A stretch of DNA of 64,000 nucleotides from Clitoria ternatea (Eukaryota > Streptophyta > Magnoliopsida > Fabales > Fabaceae). This document shows, piece by piece, positions 34,229 through 44,618 of the stretch (position 1 is the stretch's first letter; the number at the start of each line of letters is the position of its first letter). The stretch spans positions 152,726,667 to 152,790,666 of the forward strand of contig CM075673.1 of assembly GCA_037962975.1 (NCBI GenBank). Reading direction: 5' to 3'. Both the position numbers and the translations under genes were made by a program. The notes below the pieces were generated by a model. The model did not search any database. It was not told the origin of the DNA and saw only the letters and a program-made list of their open reading frames with translations.

Positions 34229-35068
34229 GTGTCCGTTGTGACCCACCTCTCTTTCCTGGGAACTAATCCTGTGCACGGTTGCAGTGTTGAACACACGGTC
34301 ACAATGTCAAACTATTCAAGTGCAGTGAAGTTTGATATGGAGAAATTTGATGGAAGAATTAATTTTGGCTTGTGGCAACGACAAGTCAAGGATGTGTTGA
34401 TACAATCAGGATTACACAAGGCATTGAAAGAAAGACTTTCCGGTATGGAAGATGAGAAATGGGAGGAATTAGATTTGAGAGCTGCAAGTACAATCCGCCT
34501 GTGTTTAGCTAAGAATGTTCTTGCAAATGTGCAGAATATTTCAACAGCCAAAGATCTCTGGGAGAAACTCGAAGGGTTATATCAGGCCAAGGGCATCTCA
34601 AATCGATTGTTGTTGAAGGAACAATTCCATAATTTACGCATGGAAGATGATATGAAAATTTCAGATCATTTAAGTGCCCTCAATGGTATTGTCTCTGAAT
34701 TGGAGGCTATTGGGGTCAAAGTTGATGATGAAGATAAGGCGTTAAGGCTCATATGGTCTCTTCCATCTTCCTATGAACACATCAAACCTGTTTTGATGTA
34801 TGGGAAGGAAACTTTGAGTTTTGAAGAAGTTGCTGGTAAGATTATCTCTGAAGAAAGAAGAATAAAGAATGAAAATAGCTCTTCATCAAACTCGGCATTG
34901 GTGGCTAGTAATGGGCCTTACGTGAAGAAAAAGAATTTGGTATGCCGGAAATGTGGAAGGACTGGGCATGTAAAGAAAAATTGTCCAAGAGGAACAACAA
35001 CGAAAAAGGGCTCTGAGTCAGGTGCTAGCAATGTTTCCCTTGTTTTTAGGGAAAGTGATGTTCTATAA
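34229..35068 (+). CDS. Gag protein of copia-type non-autonomous element
   Basis: Encodes a capsid/nucleocapsid protein of the UBN2 (copia Gag) family, 279 residues from the first ATG. The more family-like start is the second ATG at 34304 (MSNYSSAVKFDMEKFDG), giving about 254 residues. The features seen are the N-terminal FDGRINFGLWQRQVKDVLI block, the LWEKLEGLYQ and LLLKEQFHNLRM blocks of the capsid region, a charged linker, and one intact zinc knuckle CRKCGRTGHVKKNCP (from residue 239) followed by a basic tail. The frame ends at TAA 35066. The remaining 415 bp to the 3' LTR hold no pol motif. An intact Gag with a complete CCHC knuckle and no enzymes suggests selection for packaging alone. 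Confidence 0.9.
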   Translation: MSVVTHLSFLGTNPVHGCSVEHTVTMSNYSSAVKFDMEKFDGRINFGLWQRQVKDVLIQSGLHKALKERLSGMEDEKWEELDLRAASTIRLCLAKNVLANVQNISTAKDLWEKLEGLYQAKGISNRLLLKEQFHNLRMEDDMKISDHLSALNGIVSELEAIGVKVDDEDKALRLIWSLPSSYEHIKPVLMYGKETLSFEEVAGKIISEERRIKNENSSSSNSALVASNGPYVKKKNLVCRKCGRTGHVKKNCPRGTTTKKGSESGASNVSLVFRESDVL

Positions 35069-35483
35069 AGATGAAATATGTATCCTTGTGGCATGTCCGC
35101 GTTGCCATGGAAAAGGATAAGTTATTGCTAGCGGATCCACAATTGCACATAGGCATTGGTTGGCAGTATTGATGCAAGGTGTGTGGTGGAGTTTTGTCGA
35201 TGGCTGAAGAACTTCCGGAGGAAGCCAACATGGAAGTTGCACCATATTTTTCAGCAAGGTTTTTGACATGTGCCAGAAAAGAAATTCTTGGGATATCCCA
35301 GTTCCAAGTGGGTGTACTCTTTATGGTGGAGTATGTTTGTTCTATTTGAATAATGTTTGTTGGTAAAGACAATGATTGTCGGTTTAGACAATGAAATGAT
35401 TGTCGATATAGACAATGAAAGCAAGTGATTGTCGGTATAGGCAATTGAAGCAGATGTTGTACTTCTTTAATCATAGTGGAGAT

Positions 35484-35955
35484 TGTTAAACTTGGTTGAT
35501 TAAAAAGTCCCACGTTGCTTGGAGTTGCAAAGGGACATGAGAGCTTATGCTATATATAGGCTTTAAGACCTTTGTAATAAATGCACCAAGTGTTTAAATA
35601 CCCATAATTATAAATGGGTGTACTGGGGTCTTAAACACCAGTGGGAAATACCCGGAAACACTTTAAGTTTTTTTTTTGTTGTAATGCTCTTGTATTAGAG
35701 TGTTGTGAGAAGTGAGCTTAAAGAGTGTGGGTGCACTTGGGGTTGTTAAGGTGTGTGAGAGTGAGGTTTATGTGATGTATAAATTGTTCACATAATATTA
35801 TTCTCTGGTTGTCGGTTCTGACAACGGCCGTGGTTTTTCTCCGGGTTTTGGAGTTTTCCACGTTAAATTCTTGTGTGTTGATTGTGTTCTTTACAAACTT
35901 TATTTCTCTATTTTTAAGGAAATTCTCTGACGGAAATGGATCTAATTTCCTAACA
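35484..35955 (+). repeat. 3' LTR of the Gag-only element (472 bp)
   Basis: Matches 33561-34035 with a few differences (for example CACGTTG versus CACATTG, TTTCCACG versus TTTTCACG, and a shorter T-rich run). The duplicated AATGA follows at 35956. Confidence 0.95.
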
Positions 35956-35960
35956 AATGA

Positions 35961-36259
35961 AAGGCAATGGTAATGGAATGACATGTTTATGGCATATGAT
36001 ATCATGTGATGTTGATGTTGAATTAAAAAAAAATGAAGAGGTGTTGTTAGTGAGGTTTTGGAAATGAAATTAAAATTTGGCTTGCTGAAATTAAATGGAT
36101 AAGCATGATTCTGAGGAGGTGGAACAACATGGAAATACATATATACATGTATGGTATGGCATGGTATATATGTGATGTCATAACATCATAGTGGTGGAAT
36201 TGAGAATGAAAATTAGAAGAGAAGGCAGCGTGCAATATAAATGGAAATCGGCACCTGAA

Positions 36260-36308
<49 letters not shown>

Positions 36309-37012
36309 GCATGGAATGGAATGCATTGGAAGTGTCATGTAATGACACATCGTGATGGGTGGCTTCCTTAAGGCAAGCGGCGTGAGCTTGTGAAGGAAAG
36401 GGAAAATGTGGCGTGACACATAGGGGGTATATGTCGAAGAGGTGGCACGTCTAGGCAATACCAGAAAGTGGTGGCTGGAAATGATAACTTAGGGTTAAGG
36501 AACTGGGTGTGTTTTAAGTTTTTTGGTAATCAAAAATCGTAACAGTTTAAAATAAATCTATCATTAATTCTAAGATGAGAATTAGGGAAAATGTCCAACA
36601 CAAAAGTTGTAGTTATTATTTCCTCTTCAAAACAGTATATGGCATCCAAAAATCTAGTAACTAGAGCGAAAGTTATGCCCGAACTAAGGAAAAGTACTTG
36701 TGAGGTGTGAATTGGTTTTCGAGGTCTTCATAAAAGTCCTAGAGAATTTTGTTACGAGAATTATAAAATTAGAATAGCGTAAATCAGACATCGTATAAAG
36801 GAGTTACAAATTTTTTAGCGAACTATGCACAAATTAATGGGATTAACAAACGGGATTTCGGAGTACGAATCCTTGATTCTCAATTTGGAAATAATTGGTT
36901 ACGAATCAACATTCGAGGCTAGAAATAAAGATTGCTAGGTTTTTCATAATAAAGAAACCAATATAAGAATCACTTGATTTTGACATTGTATGGAAGAGTT
37001 ACGCTCAAAGAT
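35961..37012 (-). mobile_element. Diverged gypsy LTR remnant, right portion
   Basis: The segment 36590-36960 matches 4930-5220 and neighbouring parts of the young gypsy LTR in the same orientation: AAAAGTTGTAG, then a CTCTTC...AAACGATATATGG-like block, GGAGCAAAAGTTACGCC-like sequence, and GCTAGAAATAAAGATTG...AGGTTTTTCATAA. It is cut off at 37012 where copia pol sequence starts, and on the left by the Gag-only insertion. No coding sequence. Confidence 0.65.
36264..36308. repeat. (TA)n(GA)n compound microsatellite
   Basis: About 13 TA units followed directly by about 9 GA units. Confidence 0.95.
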
Positions 37013-40000
37013 GCTAAGAAAAAGATCATTATTACTGGTGGTGGTAATAATAATGATTGGATCCTGGACTCTGGAGCCTTTGATCATATTTGTAGCTTCT
37101 TGGCTCAATTTAATTCCTATGATAAAGTTGATGATATGATTGTGCATTTACTAAATGGTAACACTGTCACAACGTAAATAATTGGCACTATATATTTGTC
37201 GCCATACTTCACAACACCATTTATCTACCAACATTTTCACTGAATCTAATATAAGTTTCTAAACTATGTACTGACCTAGATTGTCAGTTAACATTTGACA
37301 ATGGCTTGTGTACCATACAGGAAAAGAAAGGGCAGAAGATTCTTGGTTTGGCTAGATTATAGGGTGGTCTCTTTCATCTCACTGATGGTCAGGTCTATGA
37401 TCCTGTTGTTAATTTTTGTAATGATGTAGATGTTAGATTTGGTATCATTGAGAGTACAAATCTACAACTTTCTATTCCAATGAGTAGTTTGTGGCATTTT
37501 AGACTTGGTCATTGTTCTAATATGAGGATGAAAATAATAAAGGATCAATACAGTCATGTTTCTAATTCTAATTGTGCCTTGTGTGATGTTTTCCATTTAG
37601 CTAAACAAAGAAAGAGAAGTTTCACACTTAGTCATTCCATAGTTGATCATAATTTTGACTTAAACCATATAGATATATGGGGTCCCTATTCAACTGCCTT
37701 TGTACATGGTTACAAGTACTTCCTTACTATTGTGGATGATCATTCAAGGTTCACTTGGGTAGTTTTGATAAAAAAAAATCTGAAGTAAGAAAACACTTGC
37801 AAGATTTTATGAAATTGGCTAAGGTCCAATATAATAAATTTGTCAAGGTAATCAAAAGTGACAATGGACAAAAGTTCAACATGCCTAGTTATTATCTTAA
37901 GCCTGGAATTGTTCATGAGACATCTTGTTATGAAACACCATAACAAAATGCATGAGTGGAGAGAAAACATTAGCAAATTCTGACTGTGGCTAGAGCCTTA
38001 ATGATCCAGGAAGGGATCCCTAACAAATACTAGTCATATGTTGTTCTTCATGCAATATACCTTATCAATAGATTTCCTTTACTTGTTTTACATGATTACA
38101 GTCCCTTCAAGTTGTTGACAGGAAATTTACCTAATTTAAATGATCTTAAAGTTTTTGTATCATTATGCTATATCTCCACTCTCATGGTAAACAAAAGAAA
38201 GCTTGATCCAAGAGCAATTCCTTTAATTTTTCTAGGATACAAGTGTGGAACCAAAGGTTATGTAACATTGGACCTAAAAACTCATGAAATCAATGTGTCA
38301 AGGAATGTGGTCTTCTTTGAGCAGTTCTTACCATACAAACACTCAATTCCATGTACAGCTTGGAGGTATGTTGAGACATCACAACCTTCTCATTCACCAG
38401 AACCATCTGATTCTGCTTCACTTACTAGCCAAGAACCTAAAATTGTTTCCCCTACACCTAAGCCTGCTACACCTGAAGCCACCACACCTCAACTTTCCTT
38501 ACCACCACTTAATTCCCTATCTGATCCTGATCCTCTCATCTTATTCCCTTCTTCCACCAGACCAACTTGCACCAGAAAGCCACCTTCCCACTTATTTGAT
38601 TATTATTGCAACAACAATTTTGTCTTAGCCAAATATCAATATCTTATATCCACTTATCTCAATTATACACACCTGCCACCTAAACATCAGATTTTTACCT
38701 CCCTGATTGATCAATAGATTGAACCCTCTTCTTATAAGGAAGCATGCACAATGCAGGAGTGGAAAAATGCAATGCAGAAAAAGTTTGATGCATTGAACAG
38801 AAACCACAGTTGGCAGATTATCACTTGTCCACCTAATGTACATCCCATTGGAAGAAAATGAGTATATAAAATCAAAAGACATGCAGATGGAAGAATTGAA
38901 ACATACAAGGCACGACTGTTGCAAGAGGTTACACTCAAATTGAGGGACTTGATTTTTAAAGACATTTTCCTCGGTGACCAAAATGACTACAATCAGGCTT
39001 CTACTTGCACTGGCTTCCATCAAAGGTTAGATAGTTCATCAATTGAATGTAAATAATGCCTTTCTGCATGGAGACTTAAAGGAGGAAGTGTACATGGCTC
39101 TTCCTGATGGAATGATTAGTCCTACTGGTTCCAATCAAGTCTACAAATTGTTGAAGTCCTTATATGGACTGAAACAAGCAAGTCGAAGTTGGCATGAAAA
39201 ACTTATTGACTTCCTTCTCCAGGCTAGTTTCTCACAAACTGAATCTGATCATTCCTTGTTTATTAAACATAATCTAGGCTCTTTCTTAGCTCTGTTAGTG
39301 TATATTGATGACATTATACTCTTGCTGACTTCAATTCCATCAAGTCACAACTACATAATGCTTTTGGAATTAAGGATCTTGGGATTCTTAAGTATTTTCT
39401 TGGATTGGAAGTATCTCATACTGATCAAGGGATTGTCCTTACATAGAGGAAGTATTGTCTAGATCTTATTAAAGACTCTAGTCTGCTGGGTTGCAAACCA
39501 ATAATGGTACCTATGGACCATCACTCATCAACTTCCTCTCTTACTTCCCAATAATCGACCCTGCATTAATATCCATTCAGCTACAGGAGACTAGTTGGTA
39601 AGTTGATATATCTTACCAATACTAGACTTGATATTATGTATGCCACTCAACAATTAAGCCATCATATGCATTCTCCCACAAAGCCCATTTTTCAACAGCA
39701 ACAAGGGTCATTAGGTATTTAAAAGGCTCTCAAGGAATGGGTATACTGATGAGTAAAGATTCTTCCATTCAGCTGCTTGGATTCAGTGATTCAAATTAGG
39801 CAAGGTATCTTATCACAAGGAAGTTTGTTTTGGGGTTCTATTTTAAATTGGGAGACTATTTGATTTGTTGGAAATCAAAGGAGCAGTCTACTATTGTGGA
39901 AACATCTTTAATAGAAGTTGAATATAGGGCCCTAGGAGAAGCAACTTCAAAGCTGCTTTGCCTCACCTACTTGCTGAAAGATCTTGGTGTTGAAACTAGG

Positions 40001-40263
40001 AAAGTGCCATCATTATTCTGTAACAGTGAGAATGCACAACATCTAGCTCAAAATCCCATTTTTCATTTTAAAACTAAACATTTGGAGATAGATTGCCATT
40101 TCATTAGGGACAAGATTGTGAAACGACTTCTCAAGTTGCTACCGGTTAATTCCTCTAACCAGCTTGCGAATATGTTTACTAAACCTTTGTCACTCAACAT
40201 TTTCACTTCAAAATGCAACAAACTAAACATGGTAGATATATACCAAAGTTCAGTTTTAGAGGG
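37013..40263 (+). pseudogene. Ty1/copia gag-pol remnant (protease to RNase H)
   Basis: The order PR-INT-RT-RH identifies copia. Protease: DWILDSGAFDHI (37055-37090). Pre-integrase zinc region: LWHFRLGHCS...CALC (37489-37600). Integrase core: HIDIWGP, with the SDNGQKF block near 37857. Integrase C-terminal part, LDPRAIPLIFLGYKCGTKGY (38200-38265). RT fragments: NNAFLHGDLKEEVYM (39049-39093), LYGLKQASRSWHEKL and LLVYIDDIILL (39295-39327). RNase H tail: VEYRALGEATSKLLCLTYLL (39918-39977), with LEIDCHFIRDKIV near 40080. Many stops and frame changes break it; gag and the 5' LTR are missing on the left, where sequence switches to the old gypsy LTR at 37012. It cannot encode a working enzyme set. 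Confidence 0.9.
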
Positions 40264-40487
40264 AGTAATAAAACAGAGCCATATGCACCAGCTTGTTAGT
40301 TACGAGTCAGTTAGAAGGGTTTTGTTTCAATATGGTCATCACCACCTCAGCTCAATCTGCACTTGCACTAAATTTCTTGTATAAATAGCTTCCATTGTAT
40401 TCAGTGGATCAATTAATGAAGATTAAGTATTCAACTTCTTCTATTTCCCCCTTTTCTCTGTTCTCTTCATCCTCTGGTTTTATTACA
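40264..40487 (+). repeat. 3' LTR of the copia remnant (224 bp)
   Basis: A purine tract TTTTAGAGGGAG precedes it. The LTR starts (A/T)GTAATAAAAC and ends GTTTTATTACA, an 11-bp inverted repeat with one mismatch at the first base. It holds a TATA box, TATAAATAG, at 40380-40388. Only this copy exists in the window. Confidence 0.75.
40380..40388 (+). promoter_or_regulatory. TATA box in the copia 3' LTR
   Basis: TATAAATAG in CTTGTATAAATAGCTTCC. It would read out of the element into the ThrRS remnant just downstream, which has the same orientation. Confidence 0.55.
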
Positions 40488-40635
40488 TAATGTGCTAGGA
40501 GGGCGTAATTGGAGATTGCGTGGGGATTAGAGAGGCAAATATGTATAACTCATGATTTTGAATTTATAGGAACTGGCTTTAATTGATATGATATGTTTAA
40601 TATATGATATGCGATACTATTTCTAAAAATTTCTA

Positions 40636-41290
40636 CAGAACTTCCTCTTCGTTTGCTGAAAGTTTTGATGATTACCTCTGCAGTTACAATGGCTTACCTA
40701 AAAATATCTTATAATTACAACTAGAGGAACATTGATAGCCAATTATTTTGATAATTTACCTTGTCTTTAATTTGTACATTCTATACTGTTAATGTTGATT
40801 GAAATTTGAATTTCCTTTAAATGTTGCACAAGATGATGTACATATTTTCTGTAAGGAATCCCAAGTGAGTTTAAATTTACTCAACATAAATCTTTTAGTC
40901 TTTTATGCGCTTAGGTTTGATTTATTAAATTGATTTGTTTTGCAGATAAAGGATGAAGTGAGAAATGCTGTGAATTTCATCAATTATGTCTACAACATTT
41001 TTGGTTTCACATATATGAGACATTTTCCCATGCTTTTAAAATTGCGACTTTCAAAGCTTAGTCTTCTACTCAAAGTGCTCCTGAACAGTATCTTAGTTGT
41101 CTTTTAGGTGTTTGGATCTGATCATGTTCCTGCAATAAATTGAATTATAATTTTCACTATGCTGGTTGCCCTTTCAGATTTTTAAGGAATATAGAATTTT
41201 GATTGCGGATATCTCTCCCACTCTCATTGATAAGAAACTCGTTTTCGAAAGCTAGGCCAAAAAGCTGAGGCTTATGTAGCAAAAATTGGG
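40636..41290 (+). pseudogene. Threonyl-tRNA synthetase gene fragment
   Basis: Two adjacent exon-like blocks match the conserved catalytic core of ThrRS. The first reads AQDDVHIFCKESQ and ends at a GTGAGT donor (40865). After an 81-bp intron ending TTTGCAG (40945) the second reads IKDEVRNAVNFINYVYNIFG then FTY (40946-41014). Flanking weaker matches are ELPLRL near 40639 and a shifted STQSAPEQYL near 41067, corresponding to the STRPEKYL region. A stretch near 41250 may be the following AEA block. Neither the N-terminal TGS/editing part nor the anticodon domain is present, and the 3' blocks are frame-broken, so this is a relic. It starts just beyond the copia LTR, so copia insertion or a rearrangement may have truncated it. 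Confidence 0.7.
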
Positions 41291-42145
41291 ACGAAAGAAC
41301 TGATATTCAATTTATATAAATCGACATACAAGGTATTGTTAGTTTTGAATGTTAAATTTTTTTTGGGTGTTAAACATATGTGATAAATTCAAATGAGTGA
41401 GATTCACAAGATCACAAAATAAGCGGAGATAGAGATAAGATAACACATAACTACATTCTTATTCTACTTCCATGCTTTGATACATTCATGAGGATTTTGT
41501 ACATATTATGTTCTGATATAACAATTCTTTTTTTCCGGTAACTTATATAGCAGTGACATTCTTGTCAGATTCATATTATATCTCTTGCCTTATTCTTTTT
41601 AAATTTTATGCTTAGTCTTTTTCAAAATGGGAAACAATTTTGTTTTTCTAAATATCCTATAATCCTAGCCCCAGTGGTGATGTAGGCATTGTTACTCTCA
41701 CTGTCCCAATTAAGCTTGTCCTTTGTCTTCTCTCCTTTACAAAGATTCTCTGAAAATTTCTTTTTTCATAAATCTCATCCTTATTATAACTCTTTGTTGC
41801 AGCTGTAGAGTTTGATTTTGCCTACACCTATAGACACTGAATGTTTTGCCGCTCACATTCTTCATGGTAGACTAATTAATGAACAATGACATTCTAGCTC
41901 AAATATAAAAAAATAGTATCTCATGTTAGAAGGAATGTTTGATAGATATATAAGTTGTTTGGTAGATAAAATTGAATAGGAGTTATTAAATTTTATGCCA
42001 TAAGAAGGAAGTATATAACTTTCCCTTGTTTGGTAGATTTTCAATTATAGTTAACACATTATTTATGTAAGCTATATAAGAAGGAATTAAGTTGTTTGGT
42101 ATAACTGATAGTTAACAAGTGAACAAAAAGATTCACAGAAGGTGG

Positions 42146-42192
<47 letters not shown>

Positions 42193-43303
42193 GATTTGTA
42201 GATATACATTATTCACACTCTTCCCTAGCGCAACAACATTATTTTATTATTTTATTGCTTCTATAGATCTCTTATAGCTAAATCTGGATTTATATACTCA
42301 AATTATTTTTATTGTGCAACTGATTTTTCAGGGAACACCATCAAAGGAAGTCGGTTATGCTAAAGCAACATCACAATAAACTAATCAAGTTATTAAACAA
42401 AAAATTACAACCAATGAAAAAGAACCGAAGGCATCTTCTTTTAATTGTAAATGTTACTTTAGTGTAGACAATTTGTATTATATGAAAATATTTTATCTTA
42501 TAAATTATGTTTGGCTGAAATTTTTATTTTTATTTTAATTTGGTTTAAATTGATATTTTTATAATTAATGAAGTAGTTTTATTTGAATTTAGGTTTAATT
42601 TGAATTTTTTAAAAACATCTACACAAATATTAGTTTTATACCAGTTGTAAAATACAGCAGGTTAAAAGACAAACTTATTATAGCAAAACTACAAACAGTA
42701 TAAAATGTCTTATTTTATATTGATTGTGAAAAGAGGGTGATGTAATATCCATATTTTACACTGGGTATGGATAAGAAACTTGTGTAAAAAGTGATTTCGG
42801 CGATAATGAGGACAGGAAAAGTGAAGAAAATAGACAAAGATAATCTTAGCCTGTGTATAAAAAGGGTATTGCCTAACCGTTTTCGGCTAAGGGTGAGAGG
42901 GTCTACCCCTCAAAATTGAAAATTAACAACATTTATTGGTAAACTTTAAAAATTAATTGATATTATTTTTTTTTTCAAAATGGAATTAGGTATCTTATGT
43001 TCAATAATCATATGATATTATCATATTAAAGAGAGAAAGGATAAAAAGTTATAATAAAACTTACTATTTATTTTAAATGTATATATATATATATATATAT
43101 ATATTTCTCTTTAATATGAAAATTTAAACATAAGAGGATGGTGATCCTTTCAAAATTACCTATTTGAAGAGGTGTGATGATGAATATGTACATTTTGTAA
43201 TTTTGTACTACTAACCCAATTCTAAATCTAGATGATGAGGTGTTGGAGTTGGTGGTTTTGTTTATTGACCCACTATCGATAATATATTTTAGGTGGTTTC
43301 GAT
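41291..43303. other. AT-rich intergenic sequence, no gene recognised
   Basis: Contains an (AT)n microsatellite at about 42150-42187 and another at 43080-43104. A short exon-like block with an acceptor (TTTTTCAG then GGAACACCATCAAAGG, about 42325-42380) is unassigned; it could belong to the ThrRS relic but I do not recognise it. Confidence 0.5.
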
Positions 43304-43310
43304 GGCTAAA

Positions 43311-44080
43311 TAGGGATGTCAATGGGGTGGGGCGGGTGCGGGTAGTATATTACCACTACCCATATCCACGGGTTTTAGGCGCGTAACGGGTATTCGCGAA
43401 TCAAGTCGCGGGTACCCACTAATATTTATGAATATTTATTATTTTTATAAAATAATATTAAAGAAGAAAATATGGTATAATGTACTAAACATAATATTAT
43501 TTTAGTATAATATTGATCTAGTATGTATACCGCCCCCTTAAGGCTAGCGACATCGGTTATCGTAAAATATAAATAAATGCCAAGTTAAATCAATAACTGG
43601 ACAGAATCCCATAAAACCGGACTAAAAACTAGACTTTGGTACAAATATGTGAACCTGACTCGATCAGAAAATCTGACACTTGAATTAGAGTTAAGACAAG
43701 TGGGCAAGTAGCTTATGCACAAAGACTATAGTAACAGTTCCTGTCAGGGTCAAATCACAACTTACACTCAGGGAAATTCTATAAATAAAAGTGAGAGACA
43801 TATTTGACACTGGTTATAAGAGGTAAACTCAGAACAAATATAATTCAAATTACTATTGTATCATATATTACAACTTCATAAATTAAAAGTATTATAATTG
43901 AAAAATATTAAATTTTGTTTATCTTATTATAAAATAAAAAACTTAGATATTTAAATATATTTAATAAAAAATAAATATTAATAATTAAACGGGTACCCGC
44001 ATGACGGGTAGTGTGATATCACTACCCACCCGTTTAGTAAATATAAAGGTATTTATTGCGGGTAACCTAGGCCATCCCTA
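43311..44080. mobile_element. hAT-like MITE (770 bp)
   Basis: The ends are TAGGGATGTCAATGGGG (43311) and GGCCATCCCTA (44080), terminal inverted repeats of the TAGGGATG type seen in non-autonomous hAT elements. The flanks GGCTAAA (43304-43310) and GGCCAAA (44081-44087) look like a target duplication with one mismatch. Inside each end are longer complementary GC-rich stretches (CGGGTACCC and CACTACCC blocks near 43345-43415 and 43988-44030). The AT-rich centre codes for nothing. Confidence 0.7.
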
Positions 44081-44087
44081 GGCCAAA

Positions 44088-44618
44088 TGCTTATGATAAG
44101 ACAACGATCACAAGAAAAACGATGTAAGCAAGATTGGGTGTAGTGGAATTTTGTTCCAAGAGTTTGGTTAACTTTTCAATAATAATAATAAATTACATTG
44201 TCAACATTTATATTATTCTTGGAGAGGGTTTGTATTATGTGTATCAAAATGTATTTTGAGGAATATCTGGTTAGAAATGCTTTTTCTCATGGTTGGTAGG
44301 GCGTAATGAAAAAATATATTTAATATATTTAATAATTTTTCTCTAACAACCCATTTGAAAAACCAAATCGACGGTGACGGTATCTTTTGGACTACCGATT
44401 AGAGTATTTGCTTTACAAATTACTACCTTTCATAAGTCTCGGATCACTTCACAAAAGGAGCTTTCAGAACAACATCTTGCATAGTTTCTAGGAAATTAAA
44501 AGCAAAGTTTTTATTTTATTTTGTTAAGTGTGTCCTATCAACAAATGAAAACATACAGCACGGAGGAATATCTTCTACAAATACCATCGGGGAAAACAAA
44601 TTCACTTTTTAAATTAGT
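44088..44618. other. Spacer and probable 3' UTR of the FKBP gene
   Basis: No coding sequence. The part next to 44618 should hold the 3' untranslated region of the minus-strand FKBP gene; the polyadenylation site was not determined. Confidence 0.5.

Larger units (their letters stand above)
33561..35955 (+). mobile_element. Short copia-type LTR element encoding only Gag (TR-GAG-like)
   Basis: The element is 2395 bp with LTRs 33561-34035 and 35484-35955 and a perfect 5-bp duplication AATGA (33556-33560, 35956-35960). It has a tRNA-iMet primer site and a short purine tract TAGTGGAGAT (35474-35483). The 1448-bp interior holds one gag frame and no protease, integrase, reverse transcriptase or RNase H. 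The LTRs are about 99 % identical (four substitutions and one 3-bp length change seen), so it moved recently, presumably with Pol supplied by another copia element. This matches the class described in plants as terminal-repeat retrotransposons with GAG domain (TR-GAG). Confidence 0.9.
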
